A stretch of DNA of 64,000 bases from Lunularia cruciata (Eukaryota; Streptophyta; Marchantiopsida; Lunulariales; Lunulariaceae), in the NCBI GenBank assembly GCA_948567375.1, contig OX419759.1:24901493-24965492 (forward strand), written 5' to 3'. The notes under the pieces were generated by a model. It had not been told where the DNA came from and did not search any database. It saw nothing but the letters and a program-made list of their open reading frames with translations. Every line of letters starts with the position of its first letter. The stretch's first letter is position 1. This document shows positions 22,801 through 33,710 of the stretch, piece by piece. The translations under genes were made by a program, and so were the position numbers.

Positions 22801-24411
22801 GGATGATCATGCCTATCTTGGTCTTATTGACTAAGAGTGCATCCTATAGCTACATTAGAAGCATCAGTGTAGAGGATGAAAGGTTTACTCCAATCAGGTT
22901 TAGCAAGAATTGGAGCTACAACAAGGGATTGCTTGAGCTCCTCAAAAGCTTTGAGAGCCTCCTTGTCTTCCAAAATCACCATGTAAACTACACCCTTCTT
23001 CATGTAGATGGTCAATGCATAAGCCTTGTTGGAAAATGAGAAGATGAACCTCCTATAGTACCCAACCATCCCCAAGAATTGGCGTAACTTTGTCAAGCTT
23101 GAAGGGAATGGAAGGTCTGAGATTTTCCTCACCTTCTCAGGATCAACTGCTATTCCATCCTTGGAGATGATGTGCCCCAAAAGTAGACCTTCTTCACATC
23201 CAAAAATGCACTTCTTTGGGTTGAGTGATGCATTTGCCTAATCCCAAGCGTTACAAGACTTTGATTAGGTGCTCAAAGTGCTCCTCCTTGCTCTCATAGA
23301 CACAAAAGTCATCAATGAAATCTCTCACAAATTTCCCAATGAAAGGTTCAAATGCCTTGTTCATGAACCGTTGGAATGTGGCTGGAGCTTTGCAAAGCCC
23401 AAAAGGCATGACCTTGAAAGCGTAAGTTCCCCAAGGTGTGGTGAATGTGGTGAGTTGTTGATGCTCTGGTGCAATCTTGATTTGGTTATATCCACTATAA
23501 CCATCTCCAAAACTGTACCTCTCATGACCTGCAACCTCCTCCAAGATCTCATCAATGAATGGCAATGGGTAGTAGTCCTTCTTGGTAACAGCATTGAGCT
23601 TCTTGTAATCCACACATACCCAAAGCTTGCCATTCTTTTTCTTCACAATGACAATTGGAGACACCCATTCTGAATTCTCCACCTCAAAGATAAATCCAGC
23701 CTCCTTGAGCTTATCAATCTCCTCCTTCACAACCAAAGATATTGGTGGGCTAATGTGACGTTGCTTTTGGCAAACTGGTCTTGCATGTGACTCCACCTCT
23801 ATCTTGTGCTCCTCCAAGGTGACTTCCTTCAAATCCTTGTAACTAAAAGCAAACACATGGATGAACTTGCAGAAAATCTCCTCAAATCTCACCTTCTCCT
23901 CCTTGGTAACATTTGGACCATACTTGAGGTTAGCTAACCTTCTCTCTACCTCCTCAAGTGTCAATGGTGATTTATCTGGGTCCTTCAAAACCTCTGGCTT
24001 AGGTGCAAAATCCATAGCACACAAAGGATACATATCTGAATCAGATTCAGATTCATTCTCCTCTGTGGAAGTCTCCTCTTCCATGCTTGTCTCCACACCT
24101 GAAGCTCCATCTTCAGAATCTGATTCCCAATAATCAGAAGGTGGTGTATCTGAATGTGAAGTGTTGGTGGTGTTAGTCACAGGAACTGTGACTCTATGGT
24201 TTGATGGCCCAATCCTCAAGTACCCTTTGTGCCATCGATCAGTTGTGTGTGCTGCTCTCAACCATGGCCTCCCAAGAAGTAAGTCATAGCTTGAATCCTT
24301 CAAGACTTGGAAAGTCATGAGATTTTGAACTCCCATAACTGAAACTACCACTTTATCCATCACCCCTACTGGTCGAACTTGTTGCTTGTTTGCCATGCTC
24401 ACCACAAATGT
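22801..24411 (-). pseudogene. TetC protease and reverse transcriptase
   Basis: Frame 24405-23251 carries the second half of the protease (SSYDLLLGRPWLRAA), the Glu-rich linker, and RT with VDYKKLNAV, GDGYSGYNQI, VMPFGLCKAPATFQ and FIDDFCVYES. An insertion near 23240 shifts the frame; 23180-22824 continues with the connection domain (LGMVGYYRRFIFSFSNKAY) up to YTDASNVAIG, followed by a stop at about 22822. The RT catalytic pair is intact, but the polyprotein is broken in at least two places. Confidence 0.88.
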
Positions 24412-25988
24412 TCAAGCTCTTGAGGGTATCATACCCAACTTCTTCATCAACCTTTCTGACATGGCATTCGCTGCTGATCCTCCATCAACCAATGCATCCT
24501 TGATGTTGTGACCATTTACTCTCACATCAATCTTGGAGGCATATTCACAAGCTTCCCATGGTGCTGGCTTGGCATCCACCACCCCCATTGATACTGGAAC
24601 TTTTGCCTTCTTCTTCTTCTTGCTCCTTGTAGAACTCAAACCACCTCTAAGCTCCTTTCTCAAGGTAGGGTTCAAAGCAATTAATTGGCCCACTGTGATG
24701 TTAGCCTTGTGACTACCAACATCCTCCAACACATTGTAGTTCCATTGTTGCTTTGAGATCAAGAAGTCCTCCATCCCCAACTTCTTCCTTGGAGTCTTTG
24801 TTGTTGATGGTGTTGAGGTGCAAGTGCTCCTAGTAGACATAGGAGTATCCTTGCTTGAAGTAAATCCTTGAGAAGAGTGAACATCCTTTGCAAAACGAGC
24901 TCTCTTCTTCTCTTGTGCCAAAAGCTCCAAATTAAGACCCTTGGAGTTTGAGCACTCTCCCTTCTCATACTTGCCCTCAACCACATCTATGGATGCTATC
25001 CCCTTACCTTTGTTGGGATTAGGAGCCACTTGGGTTTCACTACCTCCCTCTTTCCCTCTATTGGCTCCCTCATAACCCCTTCCTCCATGGTAAGTGGAAT
25101 TTGGGCAATTCCTTTGGATATGGCCTCTTCCTCCACAACAAAACAATTTCTATCATTGAAATTGTTGGCTGGTTGGCTTCCTCTATATGGATAGTTTCCA
25201 TAACTCCTAGGCCCTCTCCCTACATTCTGATCCACCTCTCTCTTCTCCCATAGTTGCACCACATTGATCTTGAGATCCGCAAGTTGTTCTATGATGGTTT
25301 GGAGTGGATCTTTTGGTGGAGGTGCAAGAACTGGAGCAACTACTACTTATGGTGCAACCCTTGTCACCAAAGTATCAGAAGTTCCACCATACTTGTAGCC
25401 TTGAGGAGGATGCACAACCTCCTTCACCACCAAATCACTCTCATCCCCTTCCAAACTCTCCTCCATACGAATTGCAATCTTGATAGCTTCAACCTTGGAA
25501 GAAGGTTTCTCATATCTCACCTTGCTTCTAATTTGTGGTCTCAATCCTCCCACAAAATTCTTGGTGAGCATGGCCCCTATGCCAATCATTTTAGTCTCCA
25601 CATCATCCCCACCCTTCCTCAACACTATGCAAAATCTGGACTCCAACTTTTCCACTCTTTCCACATAGACTCTCACTTTCTCTCCATCTCCTTGCTTGAG
25701 AAATGTAACCTCACTCATCAATCTCTCATAACTCTCATCAGGAAGAAAGTTCTCAATGAGTGCTGAAGTCAAAGTCTCCCAAGACTCCTCTTCCCCCTCT
25801 CTCCTCTCTCTCTTTTGGTATTCTGACTCATACCATGTAAGTGCTGCATCCTCAAGGAAATCTGGTAATAATGAGGCCCACTCATTCTTCCTCCTCTCAT
25901 TGTTTCCTATGCAAGCTCTCTTGAAGTCTCTCACAAAGGCCTCCACATCTTCTCCATCCTTGCCAAAGAAAACCGGAAGTTTCCCCAT
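24412..25988 (-). pseudogene. TetC gag and start of protease
   Basis: The ATG at 25988 (MGKLPVFFGKDGEDVEAF) opens a retrotransposon gag core (SLLPDFLEDAALTWYESEY, MSEVTFLKQGDGEKVRVYVERVEKL). A CAA-to-TAA stop near 25350 ends the first 213 codons. The reading continues to a glycine/arginine stretch (NVGRGPRSYGNYPYRG) and a zinc knuckle, CCGGRGHIQRNC, shifted by one base. It then runs through KKLGMEDFLISKQQWNYNVLEDVGSH to the protease site ALVDGGSAANAMS. The DGG replaces the usual DTG/DSG; it is shared by all Tet copies, so it is a family trait, not damage. Confidence 0.85.
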
Positions 25989-26222
25989 CTTAACCCCTCA
26001 CTATCTTTCTTTTCTCTCAATTTTTTTTTCTCTTTTCTTTTCTCTCACTCTATTACTAATAGAGTATATACATGACTAACACCATCTGAGAATAATCCAC
26101 TCTAGGGAACACAAAAGGTTCAGGTTACTCCAAGATTTCTATAGCAACATAAAATCCTAGAGTGCATATTAATCTAACTCTCATGGATAGTTTATCCATA
26201 AGTTGAAAGATTATCTCCATCA

Positions 26223-26696
26223 CTAATCTTGAGAACTAGCCGATGAAGGTGGTAGTATTTCTGTAGCTGTACTAAGACTCTCTCCAAGATCCTTTACCAA
26301 AGTTTCCAAAAGTGCTTTTACTCCACTACACTCATGTCCTTTTGGAAGTCCTTCCACTCCACAAACCTCACACAACTCCTTGGTCTTAGATCTTCTCCCT
26401 CCCAATCTTGGTGAAGAAGGTCCAACATGCAAACCCAAGTCAAGTAAGCCTCTCCTTTCCCTCAATCTCTTGCTCTCAAAGGTCAATGGACATGAACTTG
26501 CCTTATGTCCCTTCTCTCCACATAGAAAGCACTTAGACTCACTCTTTCCTCCAAGTGGTGTACGTTTTTGGATCCTCTCAACACTCTCTTCAAATTCTAT
26601 TGTAAACTCTCTTTTCCTCAAATCCACCCCTACAATCACCTCAAACCCTTGGGGAACCTTGCTTAATCTCAATTTACACTCTTGATGACCCTCCAT
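26223..26696 (-). CDS. Tet pre-gag ORF with CCHC zinc knuckle (intact copy)
   Basis: An uninterrupted 157-codon frame between leader and gag, starting MEGHQECKLRL and ending SSASSQD. A CX2CX4HX4C knuckle (CFLCGEKGHKASSC, residues 56-69) lies in the middle, and a second Cys/His group (C109, C112, H121, C123) follows in a basic region. The N-terminal 45 residues look like a small folded domain (VDLRKREFTIEFEESVERI). The TetF copy has one stop in the same frame. It is separated from gag (ATG at 25988) by about 230 bases with stops. It may be an RNA-binding accessory protein; this is inference from the knuckle only. Extra ORFs before gag are known in Tat/Ogre elements, but I cannot claim homology. 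Confidence 0.6.
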   Translation of the reverse strand: MEGHQECKLRLSKVPQGFEVIVGVDLRKREFTIEFEESVERIQKRTPLGGKSESKCFLCGEKGHKASSCPLTFESKRLRERRGLLDLGLHVGPSSPRLGGRRSKTKELCEVCGVEGLPKGHECSGVKALLETLVKDLGESLSTATEILPPSSASSQD

Positions 26697-27343
26697 GTTC
26701 CCCAAGATGAATCTAAACACTCAAACGTGCTTTTTGTTGATCTCAAACTTCTCATGCATGAGATCTCCACTCTGCAGAATTGACCCTTCCTCACAATGTC
26801 ACTCAAATCTCCCAACCAATATGTCACAGTCCTCTAAACTTTTGCACACTTGATCACAACTTGAGGGCGTCCCTCCTTGCAAAATTTCAGATCTTTTCAT
26901 TGAGCTATTTGGCCTAGACACCTTTCTATTCAGCACCCATATTGCAGATTTGGTATGAAAACCACCCCCTCACTTCAAAAACTCATAACTTTGTGCAGAA
27001 GAACAATCTCTCTCTAATTTTTGTGGCAGCAGGTAGGATACAATGCACTGAATTTGGTTGAAAATTTTCAGGAAAATTCATTAAAAATTGAAGAAATGGC
27101 AGACTCTGTAAAATTTTCCAAAGAGCATGCAATTGCGGGAGCACTTTACCCTATCAACTTTCAAACATTCTAGCCCAGTGCGCATAGAAGCTCTCACAAT
27201 AATTTCAAGTGTGCTAACTGAAAGATAACCCAAGCTATCATGTGTAGAAATTTCAAGTCCAGATCTCAAACTTGAGATTTTGCCCAAAATCACCTTAATC
27301 CCCAAAATCCGCAATCCACCTCACACAATCTCTCCAATTCCTC

Positions 27344-27514
27344 TCATGTGTACAAGATGTACAAAATCACGTCAAAGACATCATAATGAACTATAGGGTA
27401 TAAAAATGGATCTTGGTTCTCTAACATAAGTTCAGCCCTTTCCTCTCCTAATGTTCTCTCCAAGTGAGCTCTCATAGCCTCCTTCTGCCTAATGTAGAAT
27501 TGGACGCGGAACAT
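27344..27514 (-). CDS. Tet leader ORF, 56 codons
   Basis: A short frame MFRVQFYIRQKEAMRAHL ... ending ILYT, starting 42 bases inside the LTR-PBS junction. TetF has the same frame at 41654-41824, differing by three conservative residues, and both end at the same stop. TetB has ATA in place of the ATG. It could be a true small protein, the start of a larger ancestral ORF, or only conserved leader RNA. It is amphipathic and charged, with no recognised motif. Confidence 0.35.
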   Translation of the reverse strand: MFRVQFYIRQKEAMRAHLERTLGEERAELMLENQDPFLYPIVHYDVFDVILYILYT

Positions 27515-27533
27515 TATCTTGCCTTCTAGAGAG

Positions 27534-27551
27534 GTCCCGGCAATGGAACCA
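27534..27551 (-). other. TetC primer binding site, tRNA-Asp-like
   Basis: Minus-strand TGGTTCCATTGCCGGGAC lies four bases inside the LTR end. It resembles the TGGCGCCGTTGCCGGGG site that pairs with the 3' end of plant tRNA-Asp and is used by Athila/Tat-type elements. Several mismatches remain. Confidence 0.55.
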
Positions 27552-27555
27552 AAAA

Positions 27556-28247
27556 TGTGAGCCGTCCTGTCTCTCACTCAGGATGAACCTCTGATGGCTA
27601 TTATGGTAGCGCACCATGGACTAAGAAGGCAAGGAACCCCAACTCCATCATACTCCTCCAAGGCTAACACTCCAAGACTCAAGACATTGCTCACTAGAGA
27701 ACTCATTGAGAGAGAGATAGTTGCAAATAAAAGGATGATGAGTACCTCCTCACCCCTTGTTTATATACTTGTGAAATAGTTACGTACCAAAGTTACTAAT
27801 TACCGTAGTAACTCAAGTTACTAGACTAAAAGTCAAGTAAAGTCAAAAAGTAGAAAGGAATATCCATTCACATGGGCATATTCCCCTAAGCATGTGATCT
27901 TATCTTGACCCAACCACTAAGTCAAGGATTCCTTCACATGGGCTATCCTTGGACTAAAGAAGAATCCAAAACAAAAAGGCTTGCGGGCCCAAGAGTTCTC
28001 TACTCTTTCCTCAAAGCCAAACACCTAGGAATAATACCAAGTCAACACACTAAAATCCAAAACAGTGGTGCTCATCTTTTCTACTTCCTCTAAAGTAAGG
28101 TCCCCTCTATCTTAGCTATGAATAACTTTAGCTAACCATGACTAATATAGAACCATCCTTTATCTCTATATAAATAATATCTCTTAAGTACTTGTAATAC
28201 CAAGCTAAATATCACAATACCACACACATGCACAAATGGGTATTACA
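27556..28247 (-). mobile_element. TetC 5' LTR (full copy)
   Basis: A 692-bp LTR in minus orientation, from 28247 (TGTAATACCC, one base changed) to 27556 (GGCTCACA), followed by the PBS. It is directly preceded by a second, partial LTR (28248-28588). Confidence 0.88.
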
Positions 28248-28588
28248 GACCCAACCACTAAGTCAAGGATTTCTTCACATGGGCTATCCTTGGACTAAAG
28301 AAGAATCCAAAACAAAAAGGCTTGCGGGCCCAAGAGTTCTCAACTCTTTCCTCAAAGCCAAACACCTAGGAATCATACCAAGTCAACACACTAAAATCCA
28401 AAATAGTGGTGCTCATCTTTTCTACTTCCTCTAAATTAAGGTCCCCTCTATTTTAGCTTTGACTAACTTTAGCTAACCATGACTAATATAGAACCATCCT
28501 TTATCTCTATATAAATAATATCTCTTAAGTACTTGTCATACCAAGCTAAATATCACAATACCACACACATGCACAAATGGGTGTGACA
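28248..28588 (-). mobile_element. partial Tet LTR duplicated at the outer end of TetC
   Basis: 341 bp matching the first half of the LTR (start TGTCACACCC at 28588, ending at GGTTGGGTC), then abutting a complete LTR. The outer GTTC target duplication lies beyond this partial copy, so the duplication formed during or after insertion as part of the same block. Confidence 0.8.
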
Positions 28589-28592
28589 GTTC

Positions 28593-29060
28593 ACTCTAGC
28601 TTGAACATAGCTATCATTGCGCTCACAATCCTTCTTTGGATTGGCTCTTTATAACTATCCACCTTATATCCATTCTTGGTGCGAGGTCTATTGAAAGAAT
28701 TCCTAACCTCGGCAGTTTCTTTTGACGCATCACATTTCTAATAGAAGGTGAAACCTCCTACCTCTCTTGCTTCTCTACCCAAGACTAATCTTCAATCCTA
28801 CTCAGTCCATCAAGCCAGATTTCCTCTCTTCCCTTCATGCTTTGGTCCATCCTTGCAATCAATAGTGGTAATTTCTACCATGAACCTTGGAAAACTTAAA
28901 TTCTAGTTCTAGGCCAAGAACATAATACAAAGCCTTGATAAGACTTTGATCCTTGCCATTACATCTTACCGATGCATTGCAAGACCCCTCATGCACTTCT
29001 TTTACTCATTTTCAAGGCCATCGTGTGCTTCCTCACTCTTTGCTTATTAAAGATCAAACT
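28593..29060 (-). pseudogene. LngC LTR ORF, N-terminal part (heavily decayed)
   Basis: Short in-frame pieces match the LTR ORF: LRLSKLMVEITTIDCKDG-like (GFMTEIIESKCLDG in LngH), the region equal to ARWTESDWRLVLGKEA, and KNGYKVDSYKEPIQRRIVSAMIA. Many stops and substitutions are present. It is annotated only because it joins in order and orientation with 5923-4678. Confidence 0.5.
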
Positions 29061-29549
29061 TGTAATTATAACTCACTCCTCTTGCATATTTGTAGTTTGC
29101 ATTCCTCTAGGTCAACTCTGAATAGGAACAAGGTAGCGTCTAGAGATTGCAGCACTTCCTCTTTGAAATCTCAATTTTATAGGCCTTTGCTGATTGGTCA
29201 TTCTTCAATTGCTTCTACGTGCTACTCACTAATTTTGTGAGTTTGTTTCTTGTCACTTTCAAGAACATCTTGGTCCCAAGGTAGTCACTTTCTTCCCACA
29301 TACTTTCTTGATTGGTGGACTCCAAAGAAGTTTATTATAGGATATTTGGATCAAGTTGCACTACCCAATACAAAGTCCTCTTCTTCATACTTCAATCTGG
29401 CCAACCCAAGTCCTTTGGACTTTGACCCAAAGTCAACTTAACGTTTATGCCAAACACACAATTCTTCATGTTTCTTCCCCGTTTAACCCTCCTTTGGCTA
29501 AACCACTTCTCCTTTAAAACTCGAAAAATATAAAAAAGTGGGTACCACA
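28593..29549 (-). mobile_element. LngC: 5' part of the diverged Lng LTR
   Basis: The minus strand begins TGTGGTACCC at 29549 and includes decayed U3 motifs (CTTTGGGTC/AAAGTCC, 29410-29440), then the start of the LTR ORF region (FLGQEAREVGG-like and PRYKEEPIQRRIVSAMIAMFKLE at 28620-28593). It continues at 5923. It was inserted in LngE gag; ATAAG at 29550-29554 is the probable target duplication, whose other copy is outside the window. Confidence 0.78.
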
Positions 29550-30440
29550 ATAAGACGGACAATAAGTTGGAGAATTTAATTTAATTAATTAATTTAAGTA
29601 AAGAGTTTGTGGATTTTAAAATCCAAATGGTTGGGGCAAAGGACCAAAGAAAACCTCCTTCATTTGGAAGAATAAATGTATGGTGCACTGCGTGTGGAAA
29701 ATCAGGCCCTGTCAACAAGGAATGCTTGACCAGAACTACATTTCTTTTGCAGCAGATTGATTGGGTTCTAGGTTGGGACCAAAATGAGGAAGACAAGGCG
29801 GTGTCCCAAACCCAAGAGGTACAGCCTCAAGCAAGCACATTGTATCAAGGTTGGAGGTATGGACCCAAGGAGTATAACACTACACTCCTCAATAAAGACC
29901 ACCAAAGACCACCAATGTGCAGCCACAACAGGACTCAAAATGTTGCACCAAGGGCATGTTACAATTGTGGCTCTATGGGCCATTGGTCTCCAATTTTCTT
30001 GAGCCAAGGCATCAGATTGGGTATGTTCCACTATGTGGAAATTGTAAAGATTCAGGCCATACAAGAAATCAGTGCCTTCAACCATCCAACCCAAAGCTGC
30101 CGGTAAAGTATATACAGACTCTAGATGAGCATGTTATGCTTCAGTCTAAAGGAGATACAAATGTAAATTGGATAATTCTTGAGGAGAAGAGACCTCAAGA
30201 AGGGAGTCCAGCTTCAAAAAGAGAATGGCCGGACTTTCAATTTTTGAAAGTTGAGACATGCTCAAGAAAGAAGAAGCGTGCTCCTAAAGAAGTGAGTACT
30301 ACTTCTTTGTCTCCACAAAAGGCAAAGAGGTTGTGCTCAAAAGCTATCCTTTCTAAAAAGGAGGAGAAAAATCTTGCCAAAGCCAAAGCCAAGGCTTGTA
30401 GAAGGAGATCCAAGAGGCAATACAAAGAACTCAAGAGATG
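29550..30440 (+). pseudogene. LngE gag (decayed)
   Basis: A plus-strand copy of Lng gag from KEFVDFKIQMVGAKDQRK onwards. The first knuckle has lost its His (CTACGKSGPVNKEC), the second its last Cys (CYNCGSMGHWSPIF), and the third is intact (CGNCKDSGHTRNQC). A Lys/Ala coil follows (KEEKNLAKAKAKA). Comparison with LngD shows the ancestral gag had three complete CCHC knuckles. Several stops and frameshifts are present. Confidence 0.82.
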
Positions 30441-31480
30441 AGTTTGGAGGAGGATACAAAGACAAAGCCATCTAGTTTTTCTAACTAACATCCGATTTGA
30501 AGTCAAGGATCTGATTCAAGCCAAGGTGGGTAAACTTGAAGAATCTTGGGTCAAGACCACTGGTACTTTGGTCACCATTTTGAAGCAACCTAAAGACAAG
30601 CTGGAATGGAGGGAGACTTTCAACCCAACAATCAAGGTAATGAAGGTGAAGTTAGGAGGAGTACCTCAAAAAAATATTTTGGCAGATTTTTTGTCCATGC
30701 AAGCCACTGTCACATTCAAGCAATTGTGAGAGGACAACAAGTTGTACAAGAAGCAGCTGAGTTTTGCTCTCAAGAAAGTAAGAGTGACAAACAAAAAAGA
30801 CTTGTCAGCCATCGATCATATTGAGTAGGAAGATTTGGGATCTCTCAAAGTAGATGCAGAGATCATAGGCTGCATGATCACATCAATACCCATTGATTTG
30901 TATCCGGTGTGAATCTCATGATAGAGGATACCACACATCATTTGGGGTATCATACATTTGAACCAACACCCCAAATTTTGAAATTTGCAGATCAAACCTG
31001 AAGATGACCTTTGGGCATGTCAAATATTACCATGATCATCAAGGAAGTACCTTTTAAGCTGAATTACATTGTGTTGAGATTGGTGATAAAAATTTGTTAT
31101 CCATTGTTGATGAAAAGACTCTGGTTGTACAACACCCAAGTTGTGGAAGATTGGCACCAGTAGAAGTTGCACTTTATGGACACATCGTCCAAAGAGAAGA
31201 AGCTGATGACTATGAGTTGGATGAAGGTTCACCACCTCAGGGAAATGACTTTGTCAAAAGACAAAGATGAATCCAAAGATTCATTGTCTTCATCTTTTGA
31301 TGACTCTGATGAAGAGGTCCAAGTCAATTACTTGGAATGCTAAAAGGTAGAGGTCAAAGAAAAAGACCCATATGACATCATCTTGTGTGAAAATGATGCG
31401 GAGGATGGGGTTTGAATGCTATTTGACTTGGGCTAAGTAGAGTCAGTCATGTTGAATGAGTCATCAATCCCAATGATTGT
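30441..31480 (+). pseudogene. LngE protease region and linker (decayed)
   Basis: Homologous to 18400-17470 of LngD. It includes VKLGGVPQKNILADF (matching VKLGRVPQYDIVADL), FKQL, the protease site altered to SIPIDL (DSG lost), and the Asp/Ser/Glu-rich linker (SKDKDESKDSLSSSF-like, 31250-31310). Many stops make it clearly non-functional. Confidence 0.75.
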
Positions 31481-32715
31481 GAAGATGTTGTGCTATCTAA
31501 AGGCAAAATTTTGAAAATTTTGAAGACAGTGACTTCAAACAAGTTGGCTACCTTGTTTATTGAGTACCAAGATGTATTTTCCTACTCTATCAATCAAATG
31601 CCAAGAATTTCTAAACAATTTGGGCAACATTGGATTGATCTTGTTGAAGATACAGTACCAATTCAGCAGACACAATATTGCTTGAACCTACAATACTCAT
31701 TCTTGGTGAAAGATGAGATCAACAAGTACTTGGGGGTCATGATAACTTTCTAGTCTTGAGTAGTGAGTGCGTTTCTCCCATTGTCATTATTCCAAAGAAG
31801 AACACGGGGAAGATTCAAGTGTGCCAAGACTTCCACAAGTTGAATGTAGTTACAAGGAAAGATCACCATCCTTTGCTGTTTATTGTTACGGCAAGGGATG
31901 ACTAGCTATGGTCATCCCTAGTAGTTGGTCATCCTTGCTATAGTTTTCTTGATGGATTATTTGGTTATAATCAAGAACCATTTGAGAAGAAGAAAAGGAC
32001 AAAAACCACATTCACTACCAATTGGGGCACATTGGCTTACAATCAAATGCCCTTTGGGTTGTGTAATACTCATGTGGCTTTCCAAGTGGACGATGAATGC
32101 AATTTTTAAATATTTTCTATGGAAATTTGTGGAAGTCTTTATTGATGATTTTTGTGTGTTTGGTCAAAGAGAAGTACATTTGGATTATCTTTGTCAAAAT
32201 TTTGAAAGGTGTTTCTTGCCAACTTGTCATTATACCCAGAGAAATGCTTCTTTGCAATGAAGGAGAGAATTCTTCTAGGGCATTGGGTCTCAAGCTGAGG
32301 TATTGAAATTGATATCAAGAAGGTGAAAGTGATCTCAGCTTTGGAATCCCTTAAAAACATTTGGGAGTTGAAGGCCTTCTTGGGACATATCAGATACTAC
32401 ATAATCTTTATGTTTATCTACAAGGTGCTTGCGCACCATTAACAAAGTTTCTAATGAATTCCAAAGACTTTGTGGGAAGTAGAACAAGAACAAGCTTTCC
32501 AAGTGTTGAAGAAGAAATTGGTTGAAGCACTAGTTATGAGGGCCCCAAATTGAGATGTCTCTTTTTATGTGTATGTGGACACTTTGTCCATGGCAATTGG
32601 AGTAGTCTTAACTCAGAAGGACAAGAAGAAGAAAGACTACCCAATTTATTATGCCAACTAATAGCTTTCAATTGCAGAAAAGAATAATTTGATGATTGAA
32701 AGGGAAGCACTTGGA
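31481..32715 (+). pseudogene. LngE reverse transcriptase and start of RNase H (decayed)
   Basis: Frames at 31490-31753 and 31925-32306 match Lng RT: KGKILKILKTVT, VSPIVIIPKKNTGK, TTFTTNWGTLAYNQMPFGLCN and VFIDDFCVFGQREVHLDYL (catalytic DD intact). The frames are separated by stops and an insertion containing a small inverted repeat (31895-31918). The copy stops matching at about 32715, in the RNase H EREALG motif; integrase and 3' LTR are not present. Confidence 0.82.
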
Positions 32716-32984
32716 AGCCTCTCTTTGTCACTTTTCTCAAACTCTCTCATGAAATTTTCTTGATTTTTGTTTGAATTTTGGTGAAGATCAATAAAAATTT
32801 TGGGCAGTTAAGTATATGTGGTCACTAGCTATTGTGCAATTGCTTGGAAAACTGCCTTCATGGCCTTGAGTTGTAGTGTTGTAAGTAACCACGATATGAA
32901 AATCCAAATGGATATATTGTCACAAAGAGATATGAAAACCCAAATGGATATATTGTCACAAAGATCCTATAATGTCTCAAAGAT
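32716..32984. other. unassigned sequence
   Basis: AT-rich sequence with no coding frame I can support. A 34-base unit around AAATGGATATATTGTCACAA is directly repeated at 32905-32960. It follows the truncation of LngE. Confidence 0.5.
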
Positions 32985-33440
32985 CATGCCTTCCAAAGGA
33001 TAGAACATTAGATTTTTAGTAGGAACAATGCCTTCTAAAGGGTAGAACATTGTTTTAAGAGGATAGTGCATTCCAAAAGGACATTGGATTAGGCAAAGGA
33101 AATGCTTTGTGGAGGAGTAGAGCATTGGTCTTGGGAGAAGACGGTGCTTTCTAAGAGGTAGAACATTATGGTTTGCTGAAGATGGTGCCTTTAAAAGTGC
33201 AATACATTATCTTCAATGAAGATGGTGCCTTTTCAAGGCAAGTAAATTGATTTCACAATATACGGTGCCTTTGGAAGGAGATGCACATAATCTTTGAAGG
33301 ACCTTAGATTATGGTCTTTGGAAAGAGCAAATGTCTTTGGGGAAGGTCAGCACTTTCCAAAGAAGGGCTGGTCTTTGGAAGACCATACCTCTTGCCTTTG
33401 GAAGGGTAGGACACTTATCTTCACTAAATCTTTGGGGGCG
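32985..33440. repeat. decayed tandem repeat, period about 40 bp
   Basis: About ten or eleven degenerate units, each with a core like GCCTTCYAAAGGGTAGAACATT. Core starts fall near 32986, 33028, 33066, 33101, 33143, 33184, 33224 and 33264, so the spacing is 35-43 bases. Units diverge strongly. No protein frame is kept across units. Confidence 0.6.
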
Positions 33441-33710
33441 GTTTGGAGAAGAGGAGTACCTCTTTTAAACCATCACTTCTTGGAAGTCATTGGAAGTATA
33501 TGCTTTCATGTGAGTGATTACTCTTTGTTGTTTCTGTATTTTGCATTCTTGATATCATGTCCTTGCTTGGGAGTTGACTTTGCCCAAGAAATTAAATAGT
33601 AAATAGTAAAGGACTCCAATTTGACATTTTCTTTTCTATTCAATTATTTTTGCTGCTATCCTCATGGGATTAACTTGGTACTTACTAAAATATTTCAATT
33701 GTGTGTTGAT
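33441..33710. other. unassigned sequence
   Basis: No coding frame, repeat or structural RNA is recognisable. The stretch ends where Tet gag homology begins at about 33711. Confidence 0.4.

Larger units (their letters stand above)
5928..28588 (-). mobile_element. Tet tandem: TetC and TetB bodies sharing a central LTR
   Basis: On the minus strand the order is: partial LTR 28588-28248, LTR 28247-27556, leader, gag, pol (TetC), central LTR 21114-20425, a second leader 20424-19741, then the LngD insertion, remaining gag and pol of TetB, and LTR 6617-5928. One GTTC duplication flanks the whole block, so it behaves as one insertion with three LTRs. Such arrays can arise by unequal exchange between LTRs or by integration of a multimeric template. 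Deletion has removed LngD's 5' part and part of TetB's leader and gag. Confidence 0.8.
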
